Below, piece by piece: positions 1 through 12,116 of a stretch of 64,000 nucleotides of DNA. The notes below the pieces were generated by a model. The model saw only the letters and a program-made list of their open reading frames with translations, was not told the DNA's origin and did no database searches. The DNA is from Hydrangea macrophylla (taxonomy: Eukaryota > Streptophyta > Magnoliopsida > Cornales > Hydrangeaceae): positions 29,880,001-29,944,000 of the forward strand of contig CM066988.1 of the NCBI GenBank assembly GCA_033977485.1, written 5' to 3'. Position numbers and translations under genes: made by a program. Every line of letters starts with the position of its first letter. Position 1 is the stretch's first letter.

Positions 1-1
1 A

Positions 2-3000
2 AATTTTGCTGCATAGTCTCATTCCCTTCGACTCTTCTTTGGTGCTAAAGGCAAGTCAAGTTGGCTTCATGGTACTACACCCAAGCTTGCTCCCACAGAT
101 TCAACTTTTGATCAGTGGAATATGGATAACTGTGCTATTTTGGGTTGGTTATTTAATTCTATGGAGCCTCGTATTTATCACATGTTTATGTATCACACTT
201 CGGTTCATGGATTGTGGAATGCCTTGACCCAGATGTATGCGCATAAGCGTAATGAGTCCCATATTTATCAACTTCATCGTGAAGTTTCCCAGTCCTCTCA
301 GGATTCTCTCCACCTAAATGTCTCTGATTATTTTGGTTATCTCCAGTCACGTTGGGAGGAGTTGGCTCAGTATGAGCCTCTTGGTGATATTCCTGCTGAA
401 GCTGCTACTATTATTGTCCAGCGCCTTGATCGACTGCACACTTACCAGTTTTTGATGGGTTTGAAATCTGAATTCGAATCTCTTCGTACTCAGATTTTGA
501 ACATGTCACCTATGCCCTCACTTTATGAGGCGTTTGCTATTGTGGATTGTGATGAGCGTCGCCGGAAATTGATTCAGACTGCTACTACTCCGGTTTCTGA
601 TTCTCCTGCTGTTCCTGACCAGATGGCCTTTGCTGCTCAAACTGGGCCACGTCCCAGTAATAGAAAACCTCCGGTCTGTAAGCATTGTAATGTTGTTGGT
701 CATACCAAAGATCGTTGTTTCCAACTTCATCCTGAGTTGAAGAAACAATATGCTCGGCCTCGCAATCCTGGCCCGACCCGCTTTGCTGCTATCACTGAGA
801 CCGGATCTGACCCCATTGTTCCTGATATTGGTCAACTTCATCAGAATCAGAGTCTGCTTCAAACTCAGCTTGGACAGATTCAAAGCCAACTTGGCTCTCT
901 GCTTCAGTAACATTAGTCTGGTTCTTCTTCCACGACTGCCATTGCTACAGGTACTTCCACTGCTTTACATGTTAAGACTGGAACTCCAAGGTGGGTTCTG
1001 GACTCGGGAGCCAATGATCACATGACTGGTGAGTTATCTCTTTTTTCGTCCCCTCTTACACCTGTTAACCACACTGTGAGTATTGCTGATGGTTCCATCA
1101 CTAGAGTTCAAAGTAAGGGTAATGTCTGCTTGTCTCCCACGATTACCTTGTCCTCTGTTCTTCATGTCCCTCAGTTGTCTTTTAATCTTTTATCGGTCAG
1201 TCGCCTCGCAGAGAGTTATAATTATGATGTCATTTTCTTACTTGATCGTTGTCTCTTGCAGGACTTGACTTTGAAGAGGATTTTTGGTACGGGCCATGAG
1301 CGTGATGGACTCTACTTCTTTGGGGAACCGCCACCACCACATGTGTCTTCTAGTTTACAGGCGTCTGTTTTACCTAGTTCTAGTTCTAGTTCTAGTTCTT
1401 TTTCAAATAAAACTTTAGATTTGTGGCATGCCCGGCTAGGAGATGCTAATTTCCAGTATTTGTGTTTACTTTTTCCGAAATTAATAAAAGTCTGTAAAAC
1501 TCATAAATTTCATTGTGTGGTGTGTGAACTTTCTAAGCATACTCGTTCTTCTTATATTCCTCGTATGTCTCGTGCTCCTAGTGCTTTTGATATTATACAT
1601 TCTGATGTGTGGGGACCATCCCCCATTACTGCATTAAATGGGTATCGCTATTATGTTACTTTCATTGATGACTATTCACGTTGTACATGGGTTTACCTTC
1701 TGAAGAAAAAATCTGAAGTTTTTCCATTATTTTCTCAATTCTTACAAATGGTTAAAACTCAGTTCCAAACTGTGGTTCGTACCCTTCGATCTGATAATGG
1801 CTGTGAATATGTTTCTAATGATTTTTGTTCAGAATTTAATAAAAAGGGTATCCTCCAACAACTAACTTGTACCTATACCCCGTAACAGAATGGTGTGGCA
1901 GAACGAAAGAACTGTCGCATTATGTCTGTAGTCCGGTGTCTTCTTCGTGGTATGGAGGTACCTAAATATTTTTGGCACTTCGCTGTTCTCACAGCTACAT
2001 ATCTTATTAATCGAACTCCAAGTCGTATCTTGGATGGTAAAGCTCCTTTGCATGTTCTTCAGCCCAATTGTACTCTTTTTCATGTGTTACCTCGTGTCTT
2101 TGGCTACACTTGTTTTGTTCAGAATCGTGGCCCTCTTCGCACTAAACTTGATGATAAGGCTATCCGTTGTGTTTTTCTTGGGTATTCTCCTTTATCTAAA
2201 GGTTATAGGTGTTATGACCCCGTTGCTCATCGGTTTTACACTTCTATGGATGTTACGTTTCTGGAGCATGTTCCTTACTTTGCAGGTTCCACTCGTTCCT
2301 CTGTGCTTCAGGATACGTCCATTGAACCCGACGAGTTACCTCGCCCTGTTCCCTGTCTTTGATTCTTCCTCTCCTGAGGTTGATATTGAGGATTCCCTTC
2401 CACCAGTTGTCACATCTTCCCTTGAATTCCGTTATGCCCGGCGTCCACAGGCTCATGCTCCGCCTCCAAATGCTTCTCCGGATCCAGGTCCTGCTTCTCC
2501 TGCACCGATAAGACGATCCACCATAATTTCTCGCCCGGTAAATCGGTATGGTTATTCTTGCTTTACTCACCACCCTATTTCCCAGTATGTCTCATATTCA
2601 GCTCTTTCACAACCCTATCAAGTTTTTCTTGGTCAGGTTGATTCAGTTTCAATTCCCAGATCTGTGTCTGAGGCTCTCCAAAATCCCCATTGGGTTCAGG
2701 CCATGCAAGCAGAAATGGATGCTCTTCAGCATAACCACACTTGGGATCTTGTCTCTCTTCCTCCGGGGGAAAACACAGTTGGGTGCAAATGGGTCTTTAC
2801 AGTCAAGTACCTTCCGAATGGTTCTATTGATCGGTATAAGGCTCGCCTGGTTGCAAAAGGATTTACTCAGATACCAAGCAAGGATTTTAATGCAACTTTT
2901 GCTCCTGTGGCTAAACTTACTACTGTTCGATTTATTATTTCTTTGGCTGCTTCCCATTCTTGGCCTCTTTATCAACTTGACGTAAAGAATGCTTTTCTCA

Positions 3001-4195
3001 ATGGAGACCTCCAGGAAATCATTTACATGGATCCCCCTCCGGGTTTTTGGGCCGAGGGGGAGTATTCTGGGAAAGTTTGTCGACTACGGAAGTCACTTTA
3101 TGGGTTAAAACAGTCTCCTCGGGCGTGGTTCAGTCGTTTTAGTGATGTTATTATTTCTATTGGATTCACTAGGTGTCACTCTGATCATACCTGCTTTATT
3201 CGCCGACTTCCGGATGGTCGGTGTATCATTTTATCAGTTTACGTGGACGACATTATTATTACTAGTGATGATACTGCAGGAATTACAAGGGTGAAAGAAA
3301 AACTTGGAGTGGCATTTGATGTCAAAGACTTGGGGCCTCTCAGGTATTTCCTTGGCATTGAGATTGCTCGGTCTCGTCATGGGATTTCAATGAACCAAAG
3401 GAAATATATCTTGGATCTCTTCAGTGATACTGGCATGCTGGGTTGTCGCCCTGCATCTACACCTATGGATCCGAATATCAAATATCTTCCGAGTCAGGAG
3501 AGTTATTATCTGATCCGGCTTCCTATCAGCGTCTTGTTGGTCGTCTCATTTATTTGACCAATACTAGACCTGATCTTGCTTTCGTTGTAAGCGTCGTTAG
3601 CCAGTTCATGCATAAACCCCGTACCTCTCATATGGACGCTGTTCATCATATTCTGAGGTATCTGAAAACTTGCCCAGGTTTGGGTCTTTTCTTTGCTGCA
3701 GGAACACAATCTGGGGTCACGTGTTTCACAGATGCAAACTATGCTGATTCCAAGAGTGATAGGCGTTCTACTTCAGGATTTTGTACATTCCATGGTAAAC
3801 ACCTTATTTCTTGGAAAAGCAAGAAACAAGCAGTTGTTTCAAGATCATCGGCTGAAGCCGAATATCGTGCTATGGCACAAGGCACCTGTGAGCTTCTTTG
3901 GCTTCGGTCTCTTCTACGGGAATTGGGATTTCCAATTTCTGTGCCTTCTACGTTGTTTTGCAATAATAAGTCCGCTATAATGCTGGCTTCTGACTCTGTT
4001 CTTCATGAGCGTACCAAGCATATTGAGGTTGATGTTCACTTTATTCGTGAGAAAGTTCGTTATGGTTTTATCTCTCCATGCTTTGTTCCTTCTTCAGATC
4101 AGACTGCTGATGTACTCACAAAGTCTGTTGGGCCATCTCTCTTGAAGTCGTCTATTGTCAAGCTTGGACTCGTGAATCCCTTCGCTCCAGCTTGA
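2..4195 (+). pseudogene. E1 gag-pol polyprotein, broken
   Basis: One original frame runs through the region. Gag ends with a CX2CX4HX4C zinc knuckle (CKHCNVVGHTKDRC, about 689-730). Protease has WVLDSGAND (about 1000-1020). Integrase has HARLG and CVVCELSK zinc-binding residues and the WGPSP...DDYSR core. RT has YVDDIII near 3240-3255 and RNase H ends at NPFAPA with TGA at 4193-4195. In-frame stops occur at 14-16 (where the family has Trp), 908-910, 914-916 and 1883-1885. Frameshifts lie near 2340-2362 and 3480-3520. The gene cannot make a functional polyprotein as it stands. Confidence 0.9.
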
Positions 4196-4202
4196 GGGGG
4201 AG

Positions 4203-4427
4203 TGTTGGAATATTTTATATTTTTATGATATTATGGATGTATTTTAGGAGTAGATTATTTGATTTGATCCTATGTATTTTAGGATAGATACGATCTTATC
4301 CTCTATTTCCTTTTTCTCTTCTCTCTTCTCTTGTATATATACTGTAATGATGTTGAGAAATAAAGTATTCAATTTCTCCATTTTTACTTTCTTCTTCATG
4401 GGATCACAATAAGATCAAATCATAACA
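4203..4427 (+). repeat. E1 3' LTR (end approximate)
   Basis: The LTR starts TGTTGGAATA right after the polypurine tract (GAGGGGGAG) that follows the pol stop. It contains a TATA-like ttgtatatata stretch near 4333 and an AATAAA-type signal near 4358. The end is placed at a CATAACA near 4427 by eye. Without the other LTR the boundary could be off by tens of bases. Confidence 0.6.
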
Positions 4428-4908
4428 AATCTTCCTAATATATGTCCCACAATTATACGTATTACCATAATTGTGGGATTTACATTGCAATAATAATAAA
4501 GTCTCCTAAACCTTCCCAATGAGTCTTGTGATAATTTAGGAAACTATCTATCTCTCTTTCACATTTCCACATAAACGATTGCTCAATTTTCAAATTATCA
4601 CAACCAATGTTTTGAATTGTCAATGTTATTATGAGAGTATAACTTTGCATCTCTCGCGAACAACTTAAGCTTTTAGAGTAGGCAACTTTGATTCATCTGA
4701 ATTCTGAATTGTCCTTTTCTTCAGTGCTTTTATTTTGTTGTAGCCAAAGTGGCCATGTAGAGGAAATTCAGTGTCGCTGAACTCATATGTATCCAGTTGT
4801 ATTTAGTTTTTATTCAATGTCAAAAACTATTTACCTTTGAGCAGTTAGCCTTTTGTGTGTTATGCTATTCATTCAATGACTATATTGTGCCCTTGTCAAG
4901 GTCTAAAT
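4428..4908 (+). other. Intron spacer with a short hairpin and a possible TRIM relic
   Basis: No gene is seen. There is a short inverted repeat, CCCACAATTAT...ATAATTGTGGG, at about 4446-4479. A stretch near 4658-4690 (AACTTAAGCTTTTAGAGTAGG) resembles the middle of the TRIM LTR found at 14209 and 56588, in + orientation, but is too short to be sure. The last five bases (4904-4908, TAAAT) are the left target site duplication of E2. Confidence 0.4.
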
Positions 4909-6409
4909 TGATGGAAAAACCGGTTTAAAATTAAAAGTTTAAACGCGCAGCGGAAAAGTCAAGTTATGAAAACTTAATGGTACCCCATGATCTACTACTC
5001 ATCAATTCTATGGATGCGCACAAGAGGAGACAAGAGTTATACCTTAGTTTCTTGAACCCAATTCTGAAATCTTCAACTTCCAGCAGCCTCCACTAGATGG
5101 CCTTCACTCTTATGACTCCTATGAATGCTCGCAGGAAGGACTAGGGTTGGTGGGAACCCTAATGGAGAGGAAGGAGAAGGTTTGGAGCACTAAAATAGTT
5201 TCTGCAGCTTCTGACGTTCTGAAACGACGAACAACAACCTTTCCAGAACGCAGCTGCCCTATTTATAGATTCCCAGAACCGACCTAGCTCTCGAGCGATC
5301 GAAGTGGATTCGATCGATCGAACATTCGATCGATCGAACCATCTTCAATCGATCGAACCTGTCTAGACTTCAATCGATCGAGACAACTTCGATCGATCGA
5401 ACCTGTCTTGACATCATCCTCATTTGCCTTTCCAAGCATCCTAGCGGAGCTAAGAGTGGGACCTCCTAGGCTCTTTATTGTTGGCTCAGATCAGTTGATT
5501 AACTCCTATGACCAAACTCTTTGTTCAGCAAATTAATCGACTGATCAGTTAACGTTTACTCCACTATAAAACGATAACTGAACTCCAACGCAAAAGAACA
5601 TATCCGAAGCGATAACTAGACTTGTATGTTGTACTAATGTCCCTCTACCGTCAGCATTCGCAATCATATTCAGGTAGTCGGATAAACAATTACTGTCAAC
5701 CTGAATCATGATTACTTCTTATAATTCTTGAGTCCCATTCACCTCTCATGATTACCAAACATGTTTATAACTCTTATCAACAAGACTGCAGTACTCAGTA
5801 ATCGACTTGGTGACATTCTCAAGGGAATGCTTGCTCTGATTCAGAGGGTAGATTCTATCTTGACAATATATGTTCACAACCCTATGAACATGACATACCC
5901 AAGATACCCAGGTGTTGATCTTCTATAGACCTCACTGATTGGTAAGTCAAAACAGTCATATCCACAGTCTGTGTTCATAATCGTCTCAAGATTGAGAACA
6001 CATACCTTATACAAGTTATGAGTTCCTATTGACTGTTGACAGCATTGAGCGTCAATAGGAAACTCAGGTCCGTCAATGCACTATAAGCACTAGCATACTA
6101 ACCAAGAGTCACACTCTAGTGATTGAGATTTATCACTCCATCCAATGGTAATTAATGATGCTACAGTGTATACCTGATGAGATATCCAGTCTCATCATCC
6201 ACTGTGACAAGCTTTAAGTATCAAAGAATAGTAATTCGTATCTCATTGTATGTATCTCATACACACACGAAATACTTACTATGATACTTATGGATTAAAC
6301 AATCATCTCATGAAAGAAGCATACATCATAAAATGTAAAGCTGATATCCATATATTAAAATGCTAATGTCTAATACATATAGTAATGGTTTGAGGGCACA
6401 AACCCAACA
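4909..6409 (-). repeat. E2 3' LTR (left on the map)
   Basis: On + it starts TGATGGAAAAACC and ends GGGCACAAACCCAACA. It is preceded by TSD TAAAT and followed by AACTCCCACTT, the complement of the polypurine tract. It contains a cluster of self-complementary TCGATCGA motifs at about 5290-5402. It is 1501 bp, the same length as its partner, with roughly seven substitutions and no indel noticed. Confidence 0.96.
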
Positions 6410-6424
6410 AACTCCCACTTGCAC

Positions 6425-9400
6425 TCATAACCATACAGGATTACATCTGAGACCTAGACTATCTAGATGACGATCAAAGACCTTCTGTGGCAAGGCCTTT
6501 GTAAACGGATCAGCAAGATTGTCAGCGGTGGCAATCTTGGTGACAGTTACATCTCCACGTTGAACAATATCTCGGATAAGATGATATTTCCGCTCTACGT
6601 GCTTTCCCTTTCCGTGGTTCCTTGGCTCCTTGGACTGAGCCACTGCCCCACTATTATCACAATAAAGTGTAATAGGTGACAGCAACGCTGGTACCACCTC
6701 GAGCTCCATAAGGAACTTCTTGAGCCAAACAGCTTCTTTGCGGCTTCACAAGCAGCCACATACTCAGCTTCTGTAGTTGAGTCTGCAATGCATTTCTGCT
6801 TAATGCTCCTCCAACTGACAGCACCACCTCCCAAGGTAAAGAGATGACCGGACGTCGACTTTCTCGAATCTTTATCTGACATAAAGTCCGAGTCAGTGTA
6901 TCCTACTGGAATTAACTCACTACCACCGTACATAAGCATGTAATCTTTAGTCCTTCTCAAGTACTTAAGAATGTGCTTGACGGCTGTCCAGTGCTCTGGA
7001 CCTGGATTCGACTGATATCTGCTAACCATGCCAACGGCAAAGCAAATATCTGGTCTAGTGCATAACATCGCATACATAAGACTTCCCACTGCTGAAGCAT
7101 AGGGAACTCCTGTCATGCGATTCCTCTCCTCCTGTGTCTTTGGACACTGGTCCTTGGAGAACGCTAAACCATGCCTGAAAGGTAACAAACCTTTCTTCGA
7201 ATTATCCATTGAAAACCTAGTTAACACTTTATCGATATAACCAGCTTGAGATAATCCCATTATCTTTCGCTTACGATCCCGAAAGAGCTTTATTCCAAGA
7301 ATATAGCTCGCCTCTCCTAGATCCTTCATATCAAAAGTACTAGCTAGCCAAACCTTGACCGTTGACAGCGCCGCTACATCATTTCCAATGAGTAGAATGT
7401 CGTCAACGTAAAGCACAAGAAAAGCCACCACTTTTCCTTCACATTTCTTGTATACACAAGGTTCATCCAGATTCTGTATGAAACCAAACGACTTGACCGT
7501 TTGGTCAAATCGGATGTTCCAACTTCTGGATGCCTGCTTAAGACCATAAATGGACTTTTGCAACTTGCATACCAAATTACCTTTCCGACCAGCTATGAAC
7601 CCTTCTGGTTGTTGCATATAGATGTCCTCCTCAAGATTGCCATTCAAGAATGCAGTCTTGACGTCCATCTGCCAGATCTCATAATCTAGGCATGCAGCAA
7701 TGGATAAGAGTATCCTGATGGACTTGAGCATGGCCACCGGCGAGAAGGTTTCCTCATAGTCAATGCCCTCCCTCTGAGTATAACCTTTCGCTACAAGCCT
7801 TGCCTTAAAGGTCTCAACCTTTCCATCAGATCCTCTTTTCCTCTTGTAGACCCACTTACAGCCAATGGGTTTAATATTGGCTGGAAGCTCTACAAGATCC
7901 CAGACCTGATTAGAATCCATAGATTCCAATTCAGCCTTCATAGCTTTAATCCAATGAGCCGAGTCTACATCAACCATTGCCTCTTCGTATGTGGCAGGAT
8001 CAGATTCAGATTCTATGGAGATAGCTTCAAAAACTTCTCTTAAGAACATGTATCTATCAGGCTGGCTGATAATCCTCCTACTACGATGAGGTACCGGTGC
8101 GGAAATGGGTGAAGAAGTGGTATTTTCTTGATTTATATCGTTATTAACTACGGGTTGGACTGAGGGCTCTCCTTCTATCTCTCTAAGATCTATCATTCCC
8201 TTAGGTTTATGGTTCACGATATAGTCATCCTCCAAGAAAACAGCATTCGTACTAACAAACACTTTCTGCTCTCTTGAATCATAAAAATACCATCCATAAG
8301 TACCCTTTGGATACCCTACGAAGTAACATACTTCCGATCTAGAATCCAACTTGCTCATCTTTCCTTTCAGCACATGTGCCGGACACCCCCATATTCGGAG
8401 ATGTTGCAAAGAAGGCTTGCGCCCAATCCACATCTCTCGTGGTGTCCTGGGAACAGATTTGCTTGGTACTAGATTTAGTATGTACGCAGCGGTTTCCAAA
8501 GCATAACCCCAAAGGAATAATGGCAACTCCGAATAACTCATCATCGACCTAGTCATGTCTAAAAGAGTCCGATTCCTTCTCTCCGCTACACCGTTCTGCT
8601 GAGGCGTACCAGGTGCAGTCAACTGTGACAGAATCCCATTCTGTACGAGGTGATCAATAAACTCATTAGAGAGGTACTCGCCACCTCGATCAGATCGAAT
8701 GGCCTTGATATGTGTGCCCAATTGCTTCTCCACTTCAGCCCTAAACTCTTTGAACTTTTCAAAGGCTTCAGACTTGTGCTGCATTAGGTACACATATCCA
8801 TACCTGGAGTGGTCATCGGTAAATGTTATGAAATACTCATAACCACCCCTTGCTCTAATATTTATTGGTCCACACACATCAGTATGAACTAATTCCAACA
8901 ATGCATTGGTTCTATTGCCCTTTGCAGGAAAGGGCCTTTTGGTCATCTTACCCTCTAAACAAGACTCGCAGACTTCCATTGGTTCGAGAACCAAATCGCC
9001 TAAGACCTCTTCTTTGACTAGTCTGCCAATCCTATTTAGATTGATATGACCAAGCCTCATATGCCAAAGCCTTGTTGGATTAGTGGAAGGTCTCTTTCTT
9101 TTAGATGGTACAGTTACCACTGAGTTATTAAGTTCCATATTAGAGTCTTTAGAAATATTAGGAGTAATCACAAACAAACCATTTGATTTAATACCAGAAC
9201 AAATAAAAGAACTATTTCTTTTAATAACAACTTCAGTTCCAAAAAGAAAGGAATAACCATTATTCGTTAAATTAGAAACTGAAATTAAATTACGTCTTAT
9301 TGAAGGCACGTAAAGTACATCTGATAAAACCAAAACTTTATTGTCTAGAAATTCTAAAACTACGACTCCTATAGCAATCGCAGAAACGGTTGCGCTAGAA

Positions 9401-9639
9401 CCTAGAGTAAGTACGATTTCCCCATCACTGCACCTCCTGGTTGATCTGAACCCCTGCAATGAATTACAGATATGGTTAGTCGCACCAGAATCAATGCACC
9501 AAGTGTTTGAAGTATCCGTTATAAAACTTACTTCAATCACATGTGATTCAATCATACCTTGAACTCTTGTAGCTCAGAATTCTGGACAGTTCCTCTTCCA
9601 GTGGCCCTTCTCACCGCATTGGAAACACTTTCCTTTGCC
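6425..9639 (-). pseudogene. E2 pol (protease, integrase, RT, RNase H) with one late frameshift
   Basis: The frame begins after the gag stop. From the ATG at 9555 it runs 986 codons: protease [10 protein letters not shown] (catalytic Asp about residue 22), integrase zinc finger (LWHMRLGH...CESCLEGK), the integrase core with DDHSR and [10 protein letters not shown] with YVDD at about residues 716-719, and RNase H (YTDSDF...STTEAEYVA). Near 6738 the frame is lost by what looks like a 1-nt deletion. The last 90 residues ([11 protein letters not shown] to RCNPVWL) continue in another frame to 6425. Apart from this and the gag stops the coding region is well preserved, in line with the near-identical LTRs. 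Confidence 0.93.
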
Positions 9640-10413
9640 TTAGCCACCCACCTTCCCTTTGCCCTTTCCTTTTCCCTTAGATTTTGCAATCTTAGGGACT
9701 GGTCCAACACTTGAACCACCAGTGCTAGCTTTCTTCTTCCCTTTCTTTCCTTTCGGCACAGATCGGGAAGAGGAAGCGCTTTTCTCAACGTTCAAAACGT
9801 TGACCCCAGGTTTGATCACCCCTTCCGCTGCCAAAAGAGAACTCATCAATTCGCTCATTGAAAAATTCATTTGATTCATATTATAGTTAAGTTTAAATTG
9901 AGCGAATGAAGGCGACAGCGAATTAAGGATCATATCAACTTGGGTCTGTGCATCGATGTTGGCACCTAGGGTCTCCAGCTCGTTTAAATAACCAATCATT
10001 TTTAAAACATGTTCCTTGACTGGAGTCCCTTCCGACATCTTTGCACTCATTATCTTTTGCATGGCTACCTGCCTGGCAGGCCTGCCATGCTCCCCAAACA
10101 TCTTTTTCAGGGATGTGATAATGTCACTGGCAGAATCATTCGATTGGAATTGGTGTTGCAACACACCAGCCATTGAGGCCAGAATATAGCAACGAGCCAT
10201 TCCATTCGACTTCTTCCATTTGTCAAACTCGCGTCTGGCAGCTGCCGAAGCATTTGCCGCGGGTTCTTCAGGGCTTGGGGTGGTGAGGACATATATGTGA
10301 TCCTCCGCAGTTAACACGATGTCAATGTTACGTTTCCATTCAGTGTTGTTGTTTCCAGTTAACTTGTTTTGAGTGAGTATGGTGGCAAGTGGACTAAATG
10401 CAGATCCAGACAT
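9640..10413 (-). pseudogene. E2 gag (capsid part), cut by a stop before the zinc knuckle
   Basis: The 257-codon frame starts MSGSAFSPLATILTQNKLTG and contains the UBN2-like gag fold of plant copia elements, ending in a Lys/Gly-rich tail (GKGKGKVGG). A TAA at 9640-9642 ends it. In the same frame, immediately downstream, lies the zinc knuckle CFQCGEKGHWKRNC (CX2CX4HX4C), so the stop cuts off the nucleic-acid-binding end. A second in-frame stop, TGA at 9574-9576, separates the knuckle from pol. Both look like single-base lesions in a once continuous gag-pol frame; programmed readthrough is a less likely alternative. Confidence 0.9.
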
Positions 10414-12101
10414 TATGATTACTGAAAATCAAACAAACAAAATAAATATGGATATCAGAATTTGACAGTTTGAAATAAAAGAATCCTTTTAAAACTCTTA
10501 TTTTAAAACAAAGTCGCCGAAATATCGAAACGAAAGAATAAAGCCTCCGTGTGGTGGTCAATGTTCGATCTTTTGATTTGTCATGACTTGTCCGCTATGC
10601 AACTCTTGCAAAACAAGTTATGACTCCCGAACCTTTTCGATCTCTAAGTTTCTGAATAATGCCCCGTGTGGGATCCCTTATCCATAGCTTAGCTAGTGTG
10701 TACCATCAACTAGGATCCAATCACAACCGTCTCAAGTAGCGCCTCCGTGTGGTGGTCACCCTCTAACACGTCTGATTGATCCTATCAAAAGAAGTTCACA
10801 TCTAGTAACCAATGAGTAATGTACCCTCCGTATGGAATGATCACCCCTGGCGAGGTGACACAGAATGCACCACTCATCTTACAGTGAACCGTTAATGGAA
10901 GATCGTGGGTGTAATTAATAAGACCCTCTCCCACTAGATTTAGTAAAAAGGATTTTGCTTTTTGAGAAAATCTGTTTCTACACACTTCCCATAAACATCT
11001 AATGTTTACTAATGTGTTGAAAACGGTTTTTGAATTTTATTTTAGAAAACTTGTTTTGCGTGCATGTAACAATGTATTATACGCCAATCACAAACCAAGC
11101 ATATAAAACAAAAAACTAAAATGAAATAAAGGCATTCAAACAATGCCTCTATCTCCCACGGGTCTGTCTGCATAGAACCACCTTCTTGGTTTGGTCGCCT
11201 CCAGCTCCATCTCATGGACAACGACTCCTTGCTCCATCTTCATGGAAATTCTAATTCTATTACATTGGACCTATGCTTCTTTTGAAGCTTACAATTTATC
11301 TAGAAAAAAGAAATAGCAAGAATTGAAATAAAAGGCTAGGAAAACCGGTGCGACTTTCCTTTTCGTAGGATTGAAGTCGCAGCGCCCTTTACATATGCCT
11401 TACAACCAAACAGAAATTTAAAACAACACACCAATCTCAAAACATTTGAATACAAAAAATAAATGCTCTTGGTGCCATGGGAGATAGCGACTAACTTTTG
11501 CTGCAAAAGAGTTAGTCGAACATACATCCACGCATATATATAACAAATGTATGTAACTATTGGAACACTTAATTGATTCACACAGTATATAAACTCTTTA
11601 CATACTGAATTAGAACTTAAAACAGCATCTTACTTCTCTGTCACAGCTCGATCGATCGAAGACCGTTCGATCGCTCGAATCTTCGATCGATTGAACACTG
11701 TTCAATCGCTTGAACATTTTGTTTCACATAATGATTTGAAAATTTTGCAGAATATATTAAAATTAAAGTTTTTAATTTCAAAACTCTTTAAAACTGTGAA
11801 ACAAAGAACCTGACAAAGAGTCTGTCTCGATCGATCTAACTACATTCGATCAATCGAGAACCAGAAGGTTTCGATCGATCGAAATATGTTCGATCGATTG
11901 AGTGCAGAGAATGGTCGATCGATCGAAACATGTTCGATCGATCGAATCCGCCTTGCATCCTATGCAATCACAGATTTGTACTCTGCTGCGATAACACTGC
12001 AGAAACGGATCTGTGATGATGCAGTTTTGAAAACAGTTCTAAAATCAACATGCAAATCAAAATAGTGTTCCAAAAACGCATCTATAGATCCAAACGAGCG
12101 T
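10414..12101 (-). other. E2 leader between primer-binding site and gag
   Basis: About 1.7 kb with no credible coding frame. It contains a second cluster of TCGATCGA-type palindromes (about 11648-11715 and 11826-11945) like that in the LTR. Repeated units related to GCCTCCGTGTGGTGGTCA on + occur at about 10543 and 10741, with weaker ones near 10661 and 10824. Long leaders like this can hold packaging and dimerisation signals, but no function is shown here. Confidence 0.75.
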
Positions 12102-12114
12102 GGCTCTGATACCA
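12102..12114 (-). other. E2 primer-binding site (initiator tRNA-Met type)
   Basis: On - the sequence TGGTATCAGAGCC lies two bases inside the 5' LTR. It is complementary to the 3' end of plant initiator tRNA-Met, the usual primer for copia reverse transcription. Confidence 0.93.
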
Positions 12115-12116
12115 AT

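Larger units (their letters stand above)
1..4427 (+). mobile_element. E1: Ty1/copia retrotransposon, 5' truncated by the window edge
   Basis: A decayed copia element on + enters the window inside gag and ends at a 3' LTR that starts at 4203. Domain order is gag, zinc knuckle, protease, integrase, reverse transcriptase, RNase H, polypurine tract and LTR, which is the copia order. Its pol resembles that of E4 (same FGYTCFVQNR-like and SVSIPRSV-like blocks), so the two belong to one group. It lies in the intron upstream of the first visible HIBADH exon. The exact 3' end is uncertain because no 5' LTR is available for comparison. Confidence 0.9.

Noticed and set aside
518..913. Antisense 131-codon frame over E1 gag
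   Set aside because: It is a shadow of the gag frame with no domain or start context, like most antisense frames across pol genes here.
5290..5402. Regular short repeats that could suggest a CRISPR-like array
   Set aside because: The TCGATCGA words have irregular spacing, lie in the LTR of a eukaryotic retrotransposon and recur in both LTRs. No spacers of constant length exist.
9640..9642. Programmed stop readthrough between gag and pol of E2
   Set aside because: The stop precedes the zinc knuckle rather than the gag/pol border, a second stop follows 64 nt later, and plant copia elements use one frame. Mutation is simpler.
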